NCBI RefSeq assembly: GCF_001613325.1
Contig: NZ_BDCD01000049.1
Coordinates: forward strand, 1 to 49,449
Direction: 5' to 3'
DNA length: 49,449 bases
Origin: Nocardia yamanashiensis NBRC 100130
GTDB lineage: Bacteria; Actinomycetota; Actinomycetes; Mycobacteriales; Mycobacteriaceae
Each line of letters opens with the position of its first letter. Within the stretch, counting starts at the first letter, position 1. Shown here piece by piece: positions 34,100 to 43,435 of this stretch. The position numbers and the translations under genes are program-made. The notes beneath the pieces are model-generated. The model saw only the letters and a list, made by a program, of their open reading frames with translations. It was not told where the DNA came from and did no database searches.

Positions 34100-34129
34100 A
34101 CGGCCCGGAAGCGCGAGCCTCCGGGCCGT
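34100..34129 (+). terminator. Terminator hairpin after the hydrolase gene
   Basis: Perfect 10-base arms ACGGCCCGGA and TCCGGGCCGT around a 10-base loop, 16 bases after the stop codon. Confidence 0.75.
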
Positions 34130-34468
34130 CTCGTACTCCGAGCGCCGTGCACGTATCCAACGGCCCACACCTTGCATCATCGAGTGATGCGTGCTGTCAC
34201 GACCGGAGTCTGCGGAGCCACGACGGGGGTGCATTTCCCCGACTGATGCAAACCGGCGAGCCGCCCCACGACGCTTGGAGCAAACCGGCATCGAATCACG
34301 GAATGCTCGTGAATCTTTCCCGGTCCCAACGAGTGTCGCCGCCCGAAGCCCGGAATGGGACCGGACCGGCCACATGCGGCACACGGGGTCCGCCGGTTGG
34401 CACTGCATGTCCACGATTCGCCCCCGCGCTAACCCCAGGCTACCGGCCGGAACCGCCGCGCGGAGCGA
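34130..34468. other. 339-base intergenic region with no recognisable gene
   Basis: It lies between a rightward terminator and the end of a leftward gene. The open frames on both strands lack ribosome sites, conserved-looking domains and codon bias. A small hairpin-forming GCATCA/TGATGC repeat is present near 34172-34188. I see nothing else. Confidence 0.55.
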
Positions 34469-35137
34469 TTACCAGCGACCCAGCAGATTCGCGATGTGCA
34501 GCAGCGGCGCGGCGTGCGCGGGAACCTGGTTCGGGTCGGTGAGCTTCCCGGACACTCTGCGATAGGTGAGGAGCTCATTGCCCACCAGACTCCACGCGGG
34601 CAACGGACCGCCGAGGTACGCCCGCACCACCGCCGGCGTCACCACCGCCTTCGCCGCCACCGGATCCGCGGCAGTGATCTTGAACCGCGCATCGAACAAC
34701 TCATTGCCGGTCGCGGTCGGCTTGTCCCCGAACAGGCTGCGCCCCCACTGCGAGAACACCCCACGCGGCCCGACCGCGACGGCCGGATACGCGCGATCGA
34801 GCTGGATCAGCACGACCACGAACCAATGCCTGGTGGTCGTGGTGTTCTCCCCGCTGGAATCGGTTGTCTCGTAGGAGTATTCGGCGACGGTCACCCAGTG
34901 CCCGTCGATGCGCGCGGTGAACGTCACCCCGAGCCCGCGCCGCCTGCGCCCCGGCAGTCGAGCCGTCCACGGAGCGTGGGGCGCCTTGCGCATGGTCCAC
35001 CCCTGCGCCGCCGCCCACCGCGAGAACCGTTCCAGCCGATCCTGTTCGGCCTTGATCTGCAGGGGCAGGACCACCGCCAGCAGGATCACGATCAACACCA
35101 TCGGGATCACGCACAGTGATCCGAACAGCACCGACAT
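34469..35137 (-). CDS. Membrane-anchored protein of unknown function
   Basis: This 222-residue protein starts at 35137 behind GGGGGAGGGG. An N-terminal transmembrane helix (about residues 5-27) is followed by a cytoplasmic-type domain with beta strands: GLGVTFTARIDGHWVTVAEYSYETTDSS and RHWFVVVLIQLDRAYPAVAVGP. The layout loosely resembles DUF3137-type proteins. No catalytic motif. It stands alone between an apparently empty region and a GntR gene on the same strand 128 bases upstream. Confidence 0.7.
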   Translation of the reverse strand: MSVLFGSLCVIPMVLIVILLAVVLPLQIKAEQDRLERFSRWAAAQGWTMRKAPHAPWTARLPGRRRRGLGVTFTARIDGHWVTVAEYSYETTDSSGENTTTTRHWFVVVLIQLDRAYPAVAVGPRGVFSQWGRSLFGDKPTATGNELFDARFKITAADPVAAKAVVTPAVVRAYLGGPLPAWSLVGNELLTYRRVSGKLTDPNQVPAHAAPLLHIANLLGRW

Positions 35138-35265
35138 TCGAGCCCCTCCCCCGGGAAACCGGACCGATGAAAGCAATCGGTCGCTACCGGGGAGATTGCC
35201 CGGCGGCCCTTCTCGAAGGCTTAAGAGATCATTGGGGCAGCCGTCCCGAAAAGCCGTACCCCGCC

Positions 35266-35979
35266 CTACTCCTGCTCGGTCGCCAGCGTCATCGCCACGA
35301 TCGCACTGGTCACCCGCTCCAGCACCACGTCCAGGGATTCGCCGATGTGCCGCCGCAGCAGTTCGTACGCGAGCGGCAGTTCCCCGTTCAGCACCGCGTC
35401 CAGGATCGCCAGATGTTCGGCGATGGTCACCTCGACGCGATTGTTGACCATGAAGTCGTACATGCGCACGTGGCGGATGCGGGCATTGACCGCCGTGAGC
35501 GCCCGGGTCAGCTCGGAGTTGCCGGAGGAATCCAGCAGTGCGACATGGAATTCCTCGTCCACCACCACGAATCCCGGTTCCTGCGGCGGCGGGTCGGCGC
35601 GCAGCCGCAGCCACCGGTCCCGCTCCGCCAGCAGCATCGAGCGGTCGTGCACCACCGCCGGGTTGTCGATGGCGCGCTGAATCCCGCTCAGTTCCAGGGT
35701 GATCCGCAGCTCGTACAGATTCCGGATCAGCGGAATGCTCGGCCGCACCGGACTGAACCCGTATTCCTCACGCCGCAGCAGCCCGTCCGTGGCGAGCATG
35801 GCCAGGGCTTCCCGGATCGGCGTGCGCGAGATCCCGAAGCGCGCACAGAGTTTCGGCTCGGTGAGCCGCTGCCCGAACTTGATCTCCCCGTTCATGAGTT
35901 CGGCGCGTAGCGCGGTGTACACCCCGTCCCGCAGGCTGCCCCCCGAACCGCCGGCTCGCGAAGCCAGAGTTGTCGACAT
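35266..35979 (-). CDS. GntR-family regulator, FadR/FCD subgroup
   Basis: The protein has 237 residues. The winged HTH lies at about residues 15-75 (YTALRAELMNGEIKFGQRLTEPKLCARFGISRTPIREALAMLATDGLL). The FCD domain carries the metal-binding pattern DEEFH, AEHLAILDAV and RRHIGES (one Asp and three His). FCD regulators usually bind carboxylic acids. The gene appears leaderless: TAGCGT ends eight bases before the ATG, and a GTATAC core, common in operators of this group, overlaps the start point, so autoregulation is likely. Confidence 0.87.
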   Translation of the reverse strand: MSTTLASRAGGSGGSLRDGVYTALRAELMNGEIKFGQRLTEPKLCARFGISRTPIREALAMLATDGLLRREEYGFSPVRPSIPLIRNLYELRITLELSGIQRAIDNPAVVHDRSMLLAERDRWLRLRADPPPQEPGFVVVDEEFHVALLDSSGNSELTRALTAVNARIRHVRMYDFMVNNRVEVTIAEHLAILDAVLNGELPLAYELLRRHIGESLDVVLERVTSAIVAMTLATEQE

Positions 35980-35983
35980 GCGT

Positions 35984-35993
35984 GTATACGCTA
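35984..35993 (-). promoter_or_regulatory. Leaderless -10 with overlapping GTATAC operator core
   Basis: On the minus strand, TAGCGT (35988-35993) ends eight bases before the GntR start codon. GTATAC (35984-35989) overlaps it, placed to let a bound GntR dimer block transcription. Confidence 0.5.
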
Positions 35994-36180
35994 GGAGGAG
36001 GCGGTTTCCGCGACGTCACCGAAGGTTAGCACCGCGTAAGGAACATCTCACCGCCGTCCGCCCGCGCGGCGTAATCGGCAGCGGCCCAAATAAATCCGAC
36101 ATGTTTAGCAGGAGTAACGTCCCGGCTTCGAGGGTAGATCATCCACGCAGGAATCACCGTGTGAGAAGGGATCGTCCGAC

Positions 36181-36612
36181 ATGTCAGTCCTCAGCAAGAC
36201 CCTCGGCCCGGCCGCCGCGCTCGGCGTCGTCGCCACCGCCGTCACCCTGGCCGCCCCGCAGGCCGGCGCCACCATCAGCAGCGTGGACCTGTCCCCCGGC
36301 CTGAGTTTCGGCAGCGCCAGCTCCTACGGCGTCGGCTGCGAATACAAAGTGACGGTCACCGCCAAGCCGAACACCTCGGTCTCGCTCATGGACGAGAACA
36401 CCGACAACAACGAGCGCACCGGCTACTGGCTGTCGTTCAACCCCATCGGCGTCGTCACCGACGCCACCGGCAAGGGCACCACCACCTGGTACCCGAGCTG
36501 GAAGGGCCTGCACACCTTCAGAGCTCAGGAATTCGGCTCCGACGTCGTGTTCACCACCACGGTGACGGCCGGGACCGCCACCAAGGTCGGTCCCGCCTGC
36601 CTCGTGTCCTGA
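36181..36612 (+). CDS. Secreted protein with Ig-like beta domain
   Basis: This 143-residue precursor has a Sec signal of about 30 residues ending AGA. The mature domain is beta-rich (YKVTVTAKPNTSVSLMDEN, YWLSFNPIGVVTDATGKGTTTWYPSWKGLHTFRAQEF) and has two cysteines, one near the start and one near the end, which probably pair. The pattern is that of small Ig-like extracellular proteins seen widely in Nocardia. Function unknown. A GAGAAGGG ribosome site lies upstream. Confidence 0.75.
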   Translation: MSVLSKTLGPAAALGVVATAVTLAAPQAGATISSVDLSPGLSFGSASSYGVGCEYKVTVTAKPNTSVSLMDENTDNNERTGYWLSFNPIGVVTDATGKGTTTWYPSWKGLHTFRAQEFGSDVVFTTTVTAGTATKVGPACLVS

Positions 36613-36628
36613 CCGGATAGGGGTCAGG
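36608..36628. terminator. Compact bidirectional terminator spanning both stop codons
   Basis: Seven-base arms CCTGACC and GGTCAGG with a 7-base loop. The stop of the secreted-protein gene and the stop of rel both fall in or next to the stem. Confidence 0.5.
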
Positions 36629-38993
36629 CCGCCGAGGTCACCCGGTAGACGTCGTAGACGCCTTCCACATTGCGCACCACATTGAGCAGGTGGCCCAGGT
36701 GCTTGGGGTCGCCCATCTCGAAGGTGAACTTCGAAATCGCCACGCGGTCACCGGAAGTCATGACCGAGGCGGACAGGATGTTCACCTTCTCGTCCGCGAG
36801 CACCTTGGTCACGTCCGACAGCAGGCGGGTGCGGTCCAGCGCCTCGATCTGGATGGCGACCAGGAACACCGACGACGGCGACGGCGCCCATTTCACCTCG
36901 ATGATGCGCTCCGGTTCGCTGCGCAGCGAACCGGCATTGGTGCAGTCGGTGCGGTGCACGCTGACCGCGCCGCCGCGGGTGACGAAACCCATGATCTCGT
37001 CGCCCGGCACCGGGGTGCAGCATTTGGCGAGCTTGGCGACCGTGCCCGGCGCACCGGGGATCTCGACGCCGGCGTCCCCGGTGCCGCGCTGACGCGAGGG
37101 CACGGTGGACGGCGTACTGCGTTCGGCCAGTTCGTTTTCCACATCGCCGACGCCGCCGAGCTGCGCCATCAGGCGCTGCACGACATGGTGCGCCGAGACC
37201 TGGTTCTCGCCGACGGCCGCGTACAGCGCGGAGATGTCGGTGTAGTGCAGTTCGTGGGCGAGGGCGCTCATGGCGTCCACGCTCATCAGCCGCTGCAACG
37301 GCAGACCCGAACGCCGCACTTCCTTGGAGATGGCGTCCTTGCCCGCTTCCAGGGCTTCCTCGCGGCGCTCCTTGGCGAACCACTGCCGGATCTTGGCCTT
37401 GGCGCGCGGCGACACCACGAAGTTGGACCAGTCCCGCGAAGGTCCCGCGTTCTGCGCCTTGGAGGTGAAGATCTCGACGACCTCACCGTTCTCCAGCTGC
37501 CGTTCCAGCGCCACCAGCCGCCCGTTGACGCGCGCGCCGATGCAGCGATGCCCGACCTCGGTGTGCACGGCGTACGCGAAATCGACCGGGGTCGACTTCT
37601 GCGGCAGCGTGATCACATCGCCCTTGGGCGTGAACACGAAGATCTCCGGCGACTTCAGGTCGAAGCGCAGCGACTCCAGGAACTCGGCCGGGTCCGCGGC
37701 TTCCCGCTGCCAGTCCAGCAGCTGCCGCATCCACGCCATATCGTCGACTTCGGTGGAGTCCTGGGAGTGCTTGCCCTTGGTCTCCTTGTACCGCCAGTGC
37801 GCGGCGATGCCGAACTCGGCGGTGCGGTGCATGTCCTGGGTGCGGATCTGCACTTCCAGCGGCTTGCCGTCCGGGCCCACGACCGTGGTGTGCAGCGACT
37901 GGTACACGCCGTAGCGGGGCTGGGCGATGTAGTCCTTGAACCGCCCGGCCATCGGCTGCCACAGCGAGTGCACCACGCCGACCGCCGCGTAGCAGTCCCG
38001 CACCTCGTCGCACAGGATGCGAATGCCCACCAGGTCGTGGATGTCGTCGAAGTCCTTACCCTTGACGATCATCTTCTGGTAGATCGACCAGTAGTGCTTC
38101 GGGCGGCCTTCCACCACCGCGTTGATGCGGCTGGCGGCGAGCGTATTGACGATCTCGGCCCGCACCTTGGCCAGGTAGGTGTCGCGGGACGGCGCACGGT
38201 CGGCGACCAGGCGCACGATCTCGTCGTACTTCTTGGGATGCAGGATCGCGAACGCGAGGTCCTCGAGCTCCCACTTCACGGTCGCCATACCCAGGCGATG
38301 CGCCAGCGGGGCGATGACCTCGAGGGTTTCACGCGCCTTCTTGGCCTGCTTCTCCGGCGGCAGGAAGCGCATGGTGCGCATATTGTGCAGCCGGTCGGCG
38401 ACCTTGATCACCAGCACGCGCGGGTCGCGGGCCATGGCGATGATCATCTTGCGAATGGTCTCGGCCTCGGCGGCCGCGCCCAGATTGACCTTGTCCAGCT
38501 TGGTCACGCCATCGACGAGATGCGCGACCTCGGTACCGAATTCGTTGGTCAGATCCTCGAGCGCGTACCCGGTGTCCTCGACGGTGTCGTGCAGCAGCGC
38601 CGCCACCAAAGTCGTGGTGTCCATACCGAGTTCGGCGAGAATGTTCGCCACCGCGAGCGGATGGGTGATGTACGGGTCGCCGGACTTGCGGAACTGGTGC
38701 TGGTGCTTCTCGTCGGCGACGTCGAAAGCCCGTTGCAGCAGAGCGAGATTCGCCTTCGGGTACAGCTCGCGGTGCACGGTCGCGAGGGGCTCGAGCACCG
38801 GCTTGACGGCGGCGATGCCGCGCTGTCCGGTCATGCGGCGGGCGAGGCGGGCGCGCACGCGACGGGAAGCGGAAGTCGGGACGGCGGCGGGGGCGTTGCG
38901 GTTGGCCCCGTTCGCCTGATTCTGAGCAGGCGGCGTCGAAGGCGCGTCGGACCCGGATTGCCCGGGGTTCGCCTTCTCCAGATTCTGTGTCAT
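36624..38993 (-). CDS. rel: Bifunctional (p)ppGpp synthetase/hydrolase Rel
   Basis: The protein has 789 residues. Order of domains: HD hydrolase (LLHDTVEDTG, His135/Asp136), synthetase (RFKDYIAQPRYGVYQSLHTTV and the EVQIRT loop), TGS (FVFTPKGDVITLPQKSTPVDFAYAVHTEVG), the CCTPVPGDEI conserved-Cys region and a C-terminal ACT domain. All hydrolase and synthetase motifs look intact, as expected for the single long Rel enzyme of actinobacteria controlling the stringent response. The ATG at 38993 has GAGAGGTGG upstream. The first 75 residues are a disordered Pro/Asn/Ala-rich extension. In mycobacteria the gene is next to apt; here 7.7 kb separates them. Confidence 0.96.
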   Translation of the reverse strand: MTQNLEKANPGQSGSDAPSTPPAQNQANGANRNAPAAVPTSASRRVRARLARRMTGQRGIAAVKPVLEPLATVHRELYPKANLALLQRAFDVADEKHQHQFRKSGDPYITHPLAVANILAELGMDTTTLVAALLHDTVEDTGYALEDLTNEFGTEVAHLVDGVTKLDKVNLGAAAEAETIRKMIIAMARDPRVLVIKVADRLHNMRTMRFLPPEKQAKKARETLEVIAPLAHRLGMATVKWELEDLAFAILHPKKYDEIVRLVADRAPSRDTYLAKVRAEIVNTLAASRINAVVEGRPKHYWSIYQKMIVKGKDFDDIHDLVGIRILCDEVRDCYAAVGVVHSLWQPMAGRFKDYIAQPRYGVYQSLHTTVVGPDGKPLEVQIRTQDMHRTAEFGIAAHWRYKETKGKHSQDSTEVDDMAWMRQLLDWQREAADPAEFLESLRFDLKSPEIFVFTPKGDVITLPQKSTPVDFAYAVHTEVGHRCIGARVNGRLVALERQLENGEVVEIFTSKAQNAGPSRDWSNFVVSPRAKAKIRQWFAKERREEALEAGKDAISKEVRRSGLPLQRLMSVDAMSALAHELHYTDISALYAAVGENQVSAHHVVQRLMAQLGGVGDVENELAERSTPSTVPSRQRGTGDAGVEIPGAPGTVAKLAKCCTPVPGDEIMGFVTRGGAVSVHRTDCTNAGSLRSEPERIIEVKWAPSPSSVFLVAIQIEALDRTRLLSDVTKVLADEKVNILSASVMTSGDRVAISKFTFEMGDPKHLGHLLNVVRNVEGVYDVYRVTSAA

Positions 38994-39220
38994 GCCACCA
39001 CCTCTCCCGGCCTCGATCGGAGCTACCTTATCGGACCGTTCAACCACCCAGATCACCCACTTTAGTCCTGGAATCGGACAACTACCGTGACGGTGATCGT
39101 CGCCCGTCCGAACTGGTCCGGAGCGATGAACAATACCCGGTCCCGCGCCGTTTTCGAGGCCGCATCGCGGCCGGATCGTTCCCGGGCCGCCGGGCGACCG
39201 TTCCGGATCTTCAGAATGGT

Positions 39221-39252
39221 TTGCGGGAACCGCGCACCCACGGTCCCCGCAA
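39221..39252 (-). terminator. Terminator hairpin of the ABC-F gene
   Basis: Twelve-base arms (39221-39232 and 39241-39252) with one mismatch and an 8-base loop, six bases beyond the ABC-F stop in its direction of transcription. Confidence 0.65.
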
Positions 39253-39257
39253 CCCCC

Positions 39258-40841
39258 TCATCCCGTGAGCCCGTCCGCGGTGAGTTCCAGGCGGCGGGTG
39301 ACCCCGATCTCGTCCAGGAAGCGCGGATCGTGGCTGACCACGATCAATGCCCCCTGGAAGCCGGCCAGGGCCTCGGTGAGGTGCCGCAGGCTGGGCAGAT
39401 CGAGATTGTTGGTGGGCTCGTCCAGCAGCAGCAGCTTCGGCGCGGGCTCGGCCAGCAACAGCATGGCCAGGGCCGCGCGCAAGCGTTCGCCGCCGGAGAG
39501 CGCACCGGCGAGCACGTCCGCGTCGGCGCCGCGGAAGAGGAACCGGGCCAGCTGGGCGCGGATCCGTTCCGGCAAGGCGTGCGGCGCGGTGGCCGCGACA
39601 TTCTCGAATACCGTGCGGGTCTCGTCGAAGATGTCGAGGCGCTGCGGGAGCATGCGCCAGGGCACCTTCGGCCGTTCCGCCCGGATCCGGTGCAGCAGGG
39701 TGGTTTTGCCGATGCCGTTGCGCCCGGTGAGCGCGATGCGTTCGGGTCCGCTGACTTTCAGCGTCACCTCCGGCCCGCAGGCCAGCCGCACCGCCTCCAG
39801 GTCGATCACGTCCTGGCCGGGATACACCCGGGTGTCCGGCAATTCGACCCGGATCTCCTTCTCGTCGCGCAATCGGTCCTGCGCTTCGGTCAGGTGTTCC
39901 TTAGCGTCCTCGAGCTTGCCGATGTGATTGTTGCGCAGCTTTCCGGCCGACACCTGGGCCTGCCGTTTGCGTTCGGACATGACGACCTTGGGTTCGCGTT
40001 TCCGATCCCACATCTTCTGCCCGTACCGCAGCCGCCGATCGAGTTTGATGCGCGTCTCGACCAGCTCCCGGGCCTGCCGGCGCACATCGCCGCGCGCGTC
40101 CCGGACGGCGGCCCGCGCGGCCTCCTGCTCGGCTGCGACGATGCGTTCGTAATCGCCGAAATTGCCGCCGAACGAACGGATCTCGCCACCGCGCAGTTCG
40201 GCCACGGTGGTGACGCGTTCCAGGAGTTCGCGGTCGTGGCTGACGGTCAGCACGGTGCCGGTGAACTGATCGATCACCTCGTACAGCCGCGCGCGGGCGA
40301 ACCGATCGAGGTTGTTGGTCGGTTCGTCCAGCAGCAGCACATCGGGTTCGGTGAGCAGCTGCGCCACCAGGCCCAGCAGTACGGTCTCACCACCGGACAG
40401 GGTGTCCAGCCGGCGATCGAGCTGCCGCACATCGCTTGCCACATAGGGCAATCCGAGACGGCCGAGCAGGGCCACCGCATGCTCCTCGACATCCCAGCGG
40501 GCGCCGACGATCTCGAAATCGGTGTCGCCGCCGGTGCCGGATTCGATGCGGTGCAAGGCGTTTCGCACCTCGTCGATGCCGAGCACCTGATCCACCCGCT
40601 GCCCGGCGGCCAAGCCGAGGTCCTGACGCAGATAGCCCAGTCGCCCGGTCACCGTCACCGAGCCGCGCTGCGGGATCAATTCGCCCGTGACCAGGCGCAA
40701 CAGGGTGGATTTACCCGCGCCGTTGCTGCCGACCAGGCCGATGTGGCCGGGTCCGAGCATGGCGTCGAGACCGTCGAAAACGGGGGTGCCGTCCGCCCAC
40801 GCGAAGGTGAGGTCGGAAAGGGAAACAGCAGACGTAGACAT
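39258..40841 (-). CDS. ABC-F family ATPase (ribosome-associated)
   Basis: This 527-residue soluble protein has two ABC domains. Walker A motifs are GSNGAGKS (38-45) and GRNGIGKT (373-380), LSGGE signatures are at 148-152 and 448-452, and LLLDEPTNNLD occurs in both halves. A long charged linker (about 230-340) is the expected P-site tRNA interaction element. There are no membrane segments. ABC-F proteins act on the ribosome, some rescuing stalled translation or protecting against antibiotics. The linker length and its unusual sequence do not let me assign an antibiotic class. AGGAGG precedes the ATG. Confidence 0.88.
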   Translation of the reverse strand: MSTSAVSLSDLTFAWADGTPVFDGLDAMLGPGHIGLVGSNGAGKSTLLRLVTGELIPQRGSVTVTGRLGYLRQDLGLAAGQRVDQVLGIDEVRNALHRIESGTGGDTDFEIVGARWDVEEHAVALLGRLGLPYVASDVRQLDRRLDTLSGGETVLLGLVAQLLTEPDVLLLDEPTNNLDRFARARLYEVIDQFTGTVLTVSHDRELLERVTTVAELRGGEIRSFGGNFGDYERIVAAEQEAARAAVRDARGDVRRQARELVETRIKLDRRLRYGQKMWDRKREPKVVMSERKRQAQVSAGKLRNNHIGKLEDAKEHLTEAQDRLRDEKEIRVELPDTRVYPGQDVIDLEAVRLACGPEVTLKVSGPERIALTGRNGIGKTTLLHRIRAERPKVPWRMLPQRLDIFDETRTVFENVAATAPHALPERIRAQLARFLFRGADADVLAGALSGGERLRAALAMLLLAEPAPKLLLLDEPTNNLDLPSLRHLTEALAGFQGALIVVSHDPRFLDEIGVTRRLELTADGLTG

Positions 40842-41007
40842 AAGTCCTCCTGAAGGTGAGTGGCAAGAATGCGGCGCGCGAGATGCGGGCCACGGCTGCG
40901 ACTACCTCAGAAGATCAACGTCTGGACTCCGATCGGACGGGAATGGGAACGGTCCCAAGTTATCCGGAGCCAACGCGGCGGGGCAAGGGAAAATTTCCAT
41001 GACCGGC

Positions 41008-42987
41008 TCACCGGGTGAGCCGGCGCGCCTTCATGCCGTTCTGCAACGGCGATTCCTTCACCTTGCCGCCGGGCTCGGCGTACAGCATGCGACCGCTGCC
41101 CAGATAGATGCCGACGGTCGCCGGACCGCGGGTGCCGAAATCGCCGAAGACCAGGTCACCGGCCTGCGCCTTGAGCAGGGCCACCTCGACGCCCTGCTCC
41201 CACTGCTGTTCGGCCGTCGGCGGCAGGCTGATCTTGCCGCCGCTGCCCGCGAAGACCGCGGCGGCGGTCAGGCCGGGCTGGTCGAAACCGCCGTTGCTGG
41301 GCCCGGCGGTGCCGCCGCCGCCGAAAACGTATGCGGTGCCGACCCATTCGCGTCCGGCCTCGGCGATCTGCGGGCCGAGTGCGGCATTGGGGTCGGCGGT
41401 GAAGCGGCCGGTGCTGCCCATGCTGCGGAAGTTCGCCTCGGCCGCCATGATCTTGGCGACGTAGGGCCGGGTCTCGGTGTAGTGCGCCGAGTACTGGCTG
41501 GGCATACCGCCCGACGCCAGCACCGCGCCCTCGCCCGCGTTGTAGGCGGCGATGGTGAGCTCGGTCAGATCGCCGGAGACCTTGCCCTCCTGCATCCAGC
41601 CCTGCACGGTCTGGGCGATGGCGCACATGTACCGGCCCTGGCCGATTATGGCGTCCCCGTCGTCCCACACGCTGGCATTGCCGTTGCCGTCGGCGTCGAT
41701 GACATAGGGCTGTCCGTCGGGGGCCAGCGCGGCCGCGGTGCCGGGCAGGAACTGCGCCAGGCCCTGCGCGCCCGCCGCCGAGGTGAGCCCGCGCTGGAAA
41801 CCGGATTCGGCCTGCCCCTGCGCGGCCAGCAGCGACGCGCTGATCTGCGGGCACAGCGACCCGGCGCGCCGGTACCAGATCTCGAGTTCGGCGGGCACCT
41901 TCCCGGAGGCGAGATTGCCGCCCGCGGTGCCGAATCCGTTCTCGCAGTTGGGGGTGGTGGCGGTGGGCAGGCTCGCGCCGGACAGCCAGGCCATCGGATC
42001 GACCTGATGGCCGCCGGTGAGCCGCCCGCCGGGCACCAGTTCGAAATGCAGGTGCGGGCCGGAGGATTCGCCGTTGGAGCCGACGTCGGCGATGTGCTGG
42101 CCCATGGTGACGATATCGCCGGTCTTCACGAACAGCCCGTTGTCGTACATGTGGCCGTACACCGTCGAATACCGTTTGCCGGTCTGGTCCAGGGAGTCGA
42201 TGACGATCCAGTCGCCGAATCCGGACGCGGAACCGGCCGCCACCACCAGGCCGTCGGAGGCGGCGTAGATGGGGGTGCCGTTCGGGGCGGCCATATCCAC
42301 GCCCAGGTGGGCGCCGCCGCGCGCGCCGAAGACATCGGAGATGGTGAAAGTGCCTGCGGCCAAAGGATACTGGCGACGGCCCGCACCGCTGAGCGATCCG
42401 GCCTCGTTCACCGTGCCCGGCATGGCGGCCAGCGACACGTCGACCTGCGCGGGCACCGAGGTGGCCGCGGCCGCGGTCTGGATGGTGACCTGCACCCGGT
42501 CCAGGTGATTGCGCGCCGCGTCGCCGCGATCGGCCAGGGGCTTCCACTGCGCCCCGCTGGCCGCGCCGGGCGTCCAGCTGCGCTGCTTCCAGATCACGTA
42601 GTCGATCCGGAAGGCGGCCGCGTTCTCCTGCAGGAACGCCACGATGGAATCGCCCTTGGCCGCATCGTCGCCCACGATGAACTCGACCGCGCGCCCCTCC
42701 CGGTGGTCCGGGTAGGCGTCGTCGGCGACAACCCCGCGCACGTCCATGGTCCCGAACCGCGCCACCACGCATCGCAGCGCCCGCAGCGCACCGTCCTGCA
42801 ACCCGTTCTCGGCGGCGAGTCCGGTAGCGGCGCAATTGGGTTCGGTCCGGGCCGTGGTGGCGCTCGGCACCGCCGGCGTACCCGGCCCGCAGCTGGTCTC
42901 GGTGGCGGGCAGGATGATCACCAGCAGCAGGGCGACCAGCGCCAAGGGGATGCCGAGGGCGGCCCCGATCAGGACCTTGGGCTTCAC
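41008..42987 (-). CDS. Modular cell-wall hydrolase: M23 endopeptidase, lytic transglycosylase, inactive NlpC/P60
   Basis: The protein has 659 residues with one N-terminal transmembrane helix (5-27). In order: a domain resembling the ARB_07466-type extracellular peptidase (about 50-170) whose HxxDHVHV-type motif is HLDRVQV; an M23/LytM domain (about 205-335) with intact HLGVD (227-231) and HLHFE (312-316); a lytic transglycosylase domain with GQAESGF (Glu394) and AYNAGEG; and a C-terminal NlpC/P60 domain in which the active DCSGL motif is DQPGL (Gln570) and the His is Thr624. The first and last domains are thus probably non-catalytic. Such modular hydrolases commonly serve type IV secretion systems, but no such gene adjoins it here. 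Confidence 0.85.
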   Translation of the reverse strand: MKPKVLIGAALGIPLALVALLLVIILPATETSCGPGTPAVPSATTARTEPNCAATGLAAENGLQDGALRALRCVVARFGTMDVRGVVADDAYPDHREGRAVEFIVGDDAAKGDSIVAFLQENAAAFRIDYVIWKQRSWTPGAASGAQWKPLADRGDAARNHLDRVQVTIQTAAAATSVPAQVDVSLAAMPGTVNEAGSLSGAGRRQYPLAAGTFTISDVFGARGGAHLGVDMAAPNGTPIYAASDGLVVAAGSASGFGDWIVIDSLDQTGKRYSTVYGHMYDNGLFVKTGDIVTMGQHIADVGSNGESSGPHLHFELVPGGRLTGGHQVDPMAWLSGASLPTATTPNCENGFGTAGGNLASGKVPAELEIWYRRAGSLCPQISASLLAAQGQAESGFQRGLTSAAGAQGLAQFLPGTAAALAPDGQPYVIDADGNGNASVWDDGDAIIGQGRYMCAIAQTVQGWMQEGKVSGDLTELTIAAYNAGEGAVLASGGMPSQYSAHYTETRPYVAKIMAAEANFRSMGSTGRFTADPNAALGPQIAEAGREWVGTAYVFGGGGTAGPSNGGFDQPGLTAAAVFAGSGGKISLPPTAEQQWEQGVEVALLKAQAGDLVFGDFGTRGPATVGIYLGSGRMLYAEPGGKVKESPLQNGMKARRLTR

Positions 42988-43102
42988 GCCCGGACGCTCA
43001 CGGCCGCCGCGGTGATCACCGGGACATCATGCCATGTCCGACATCCACTTTCACGGACCGCGCGGACCGTTTCAACCAGCGCACAGCGGGCATCCGAACG
43101 GT

Positions 43103-43396
43103 ATGCCTTATCTCTACCGCACCCACGAGGGCACCGCGGCGCGCATCATCACCGCCGTGGGTGGCCTGTTCGCCCTCATCGAGGGCATCTACATCCTGAT
43201 GCTGGTGTTCGACGCCGACCAGACCAACCGGTTCTTCACCTTCATCAAGGGCCTAGCCGAACCCCTGGCCCTCTTCTTCCCAGGCCTGTTCCACACCGGC
43301 AACGGCGACCTGGACATCGTCATAAATTACGGTCTGGCAGCAGTTTTCTGGCTGGTGGTCACCGGATTCATCGCACGGATCGTGGGGCGCTACTGA
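43103..43396 (+). CDS. Small membrane protein, first of two tandem paralogues
   Basis: This 97-residue protein has two hydrophobic helices (ITAVGGLFALIEGIYILMLVF and a C-terminal YGLAAVFWLVVTGFIARIV) around a loop with FHTGNGDLD. An ATG at 43034 is also in frame. However, the second paralogue begins with the same distance from the conserved AARII segment, and the sequence GGGCAT, seven bases, GTATGCC is shared upstream of both genes, so I choose 43103. Unknown function. About two thirds of residues are identical or similar to the next gene. Confidence 0.7.
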   Translation: MPYLYRTHEGTAARIITAVGGLFALIEGIYILMLVFDADQTNRFFTFIKGLAEPLALFFPGLFHTGNGDLDIVINYGLAAVFWLVVTGFIARIVGRY

Positions 43397-43435
43397 CGCA
43401 GTTTCCCGGGGGCACACAGGGGGCATATATCTCGT

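Noticed and set aside
34130..34468. Possible riboswitch or small RNA in the empty region
   Set aside because: Only one short hairpin is visible, and no core of a known riboswitch class can be recognised.
36690..39065. A 791-codon open frame antisense to rel
   Set aside because: Rel is unmistakable on the other strand; this frame has shadow composition (His/Gln/Gly/Arg-rich) and no ribosome site.
40842..41007. Antibiotic-sensing leader peptide or attenuator upstream of the ABC-F gene
   Set aside because: A GTG frame overlapping the gene start exists, but it has no ribosome site, and I could not find the alternating hairpins expected of ribosome-mediated attenuation.
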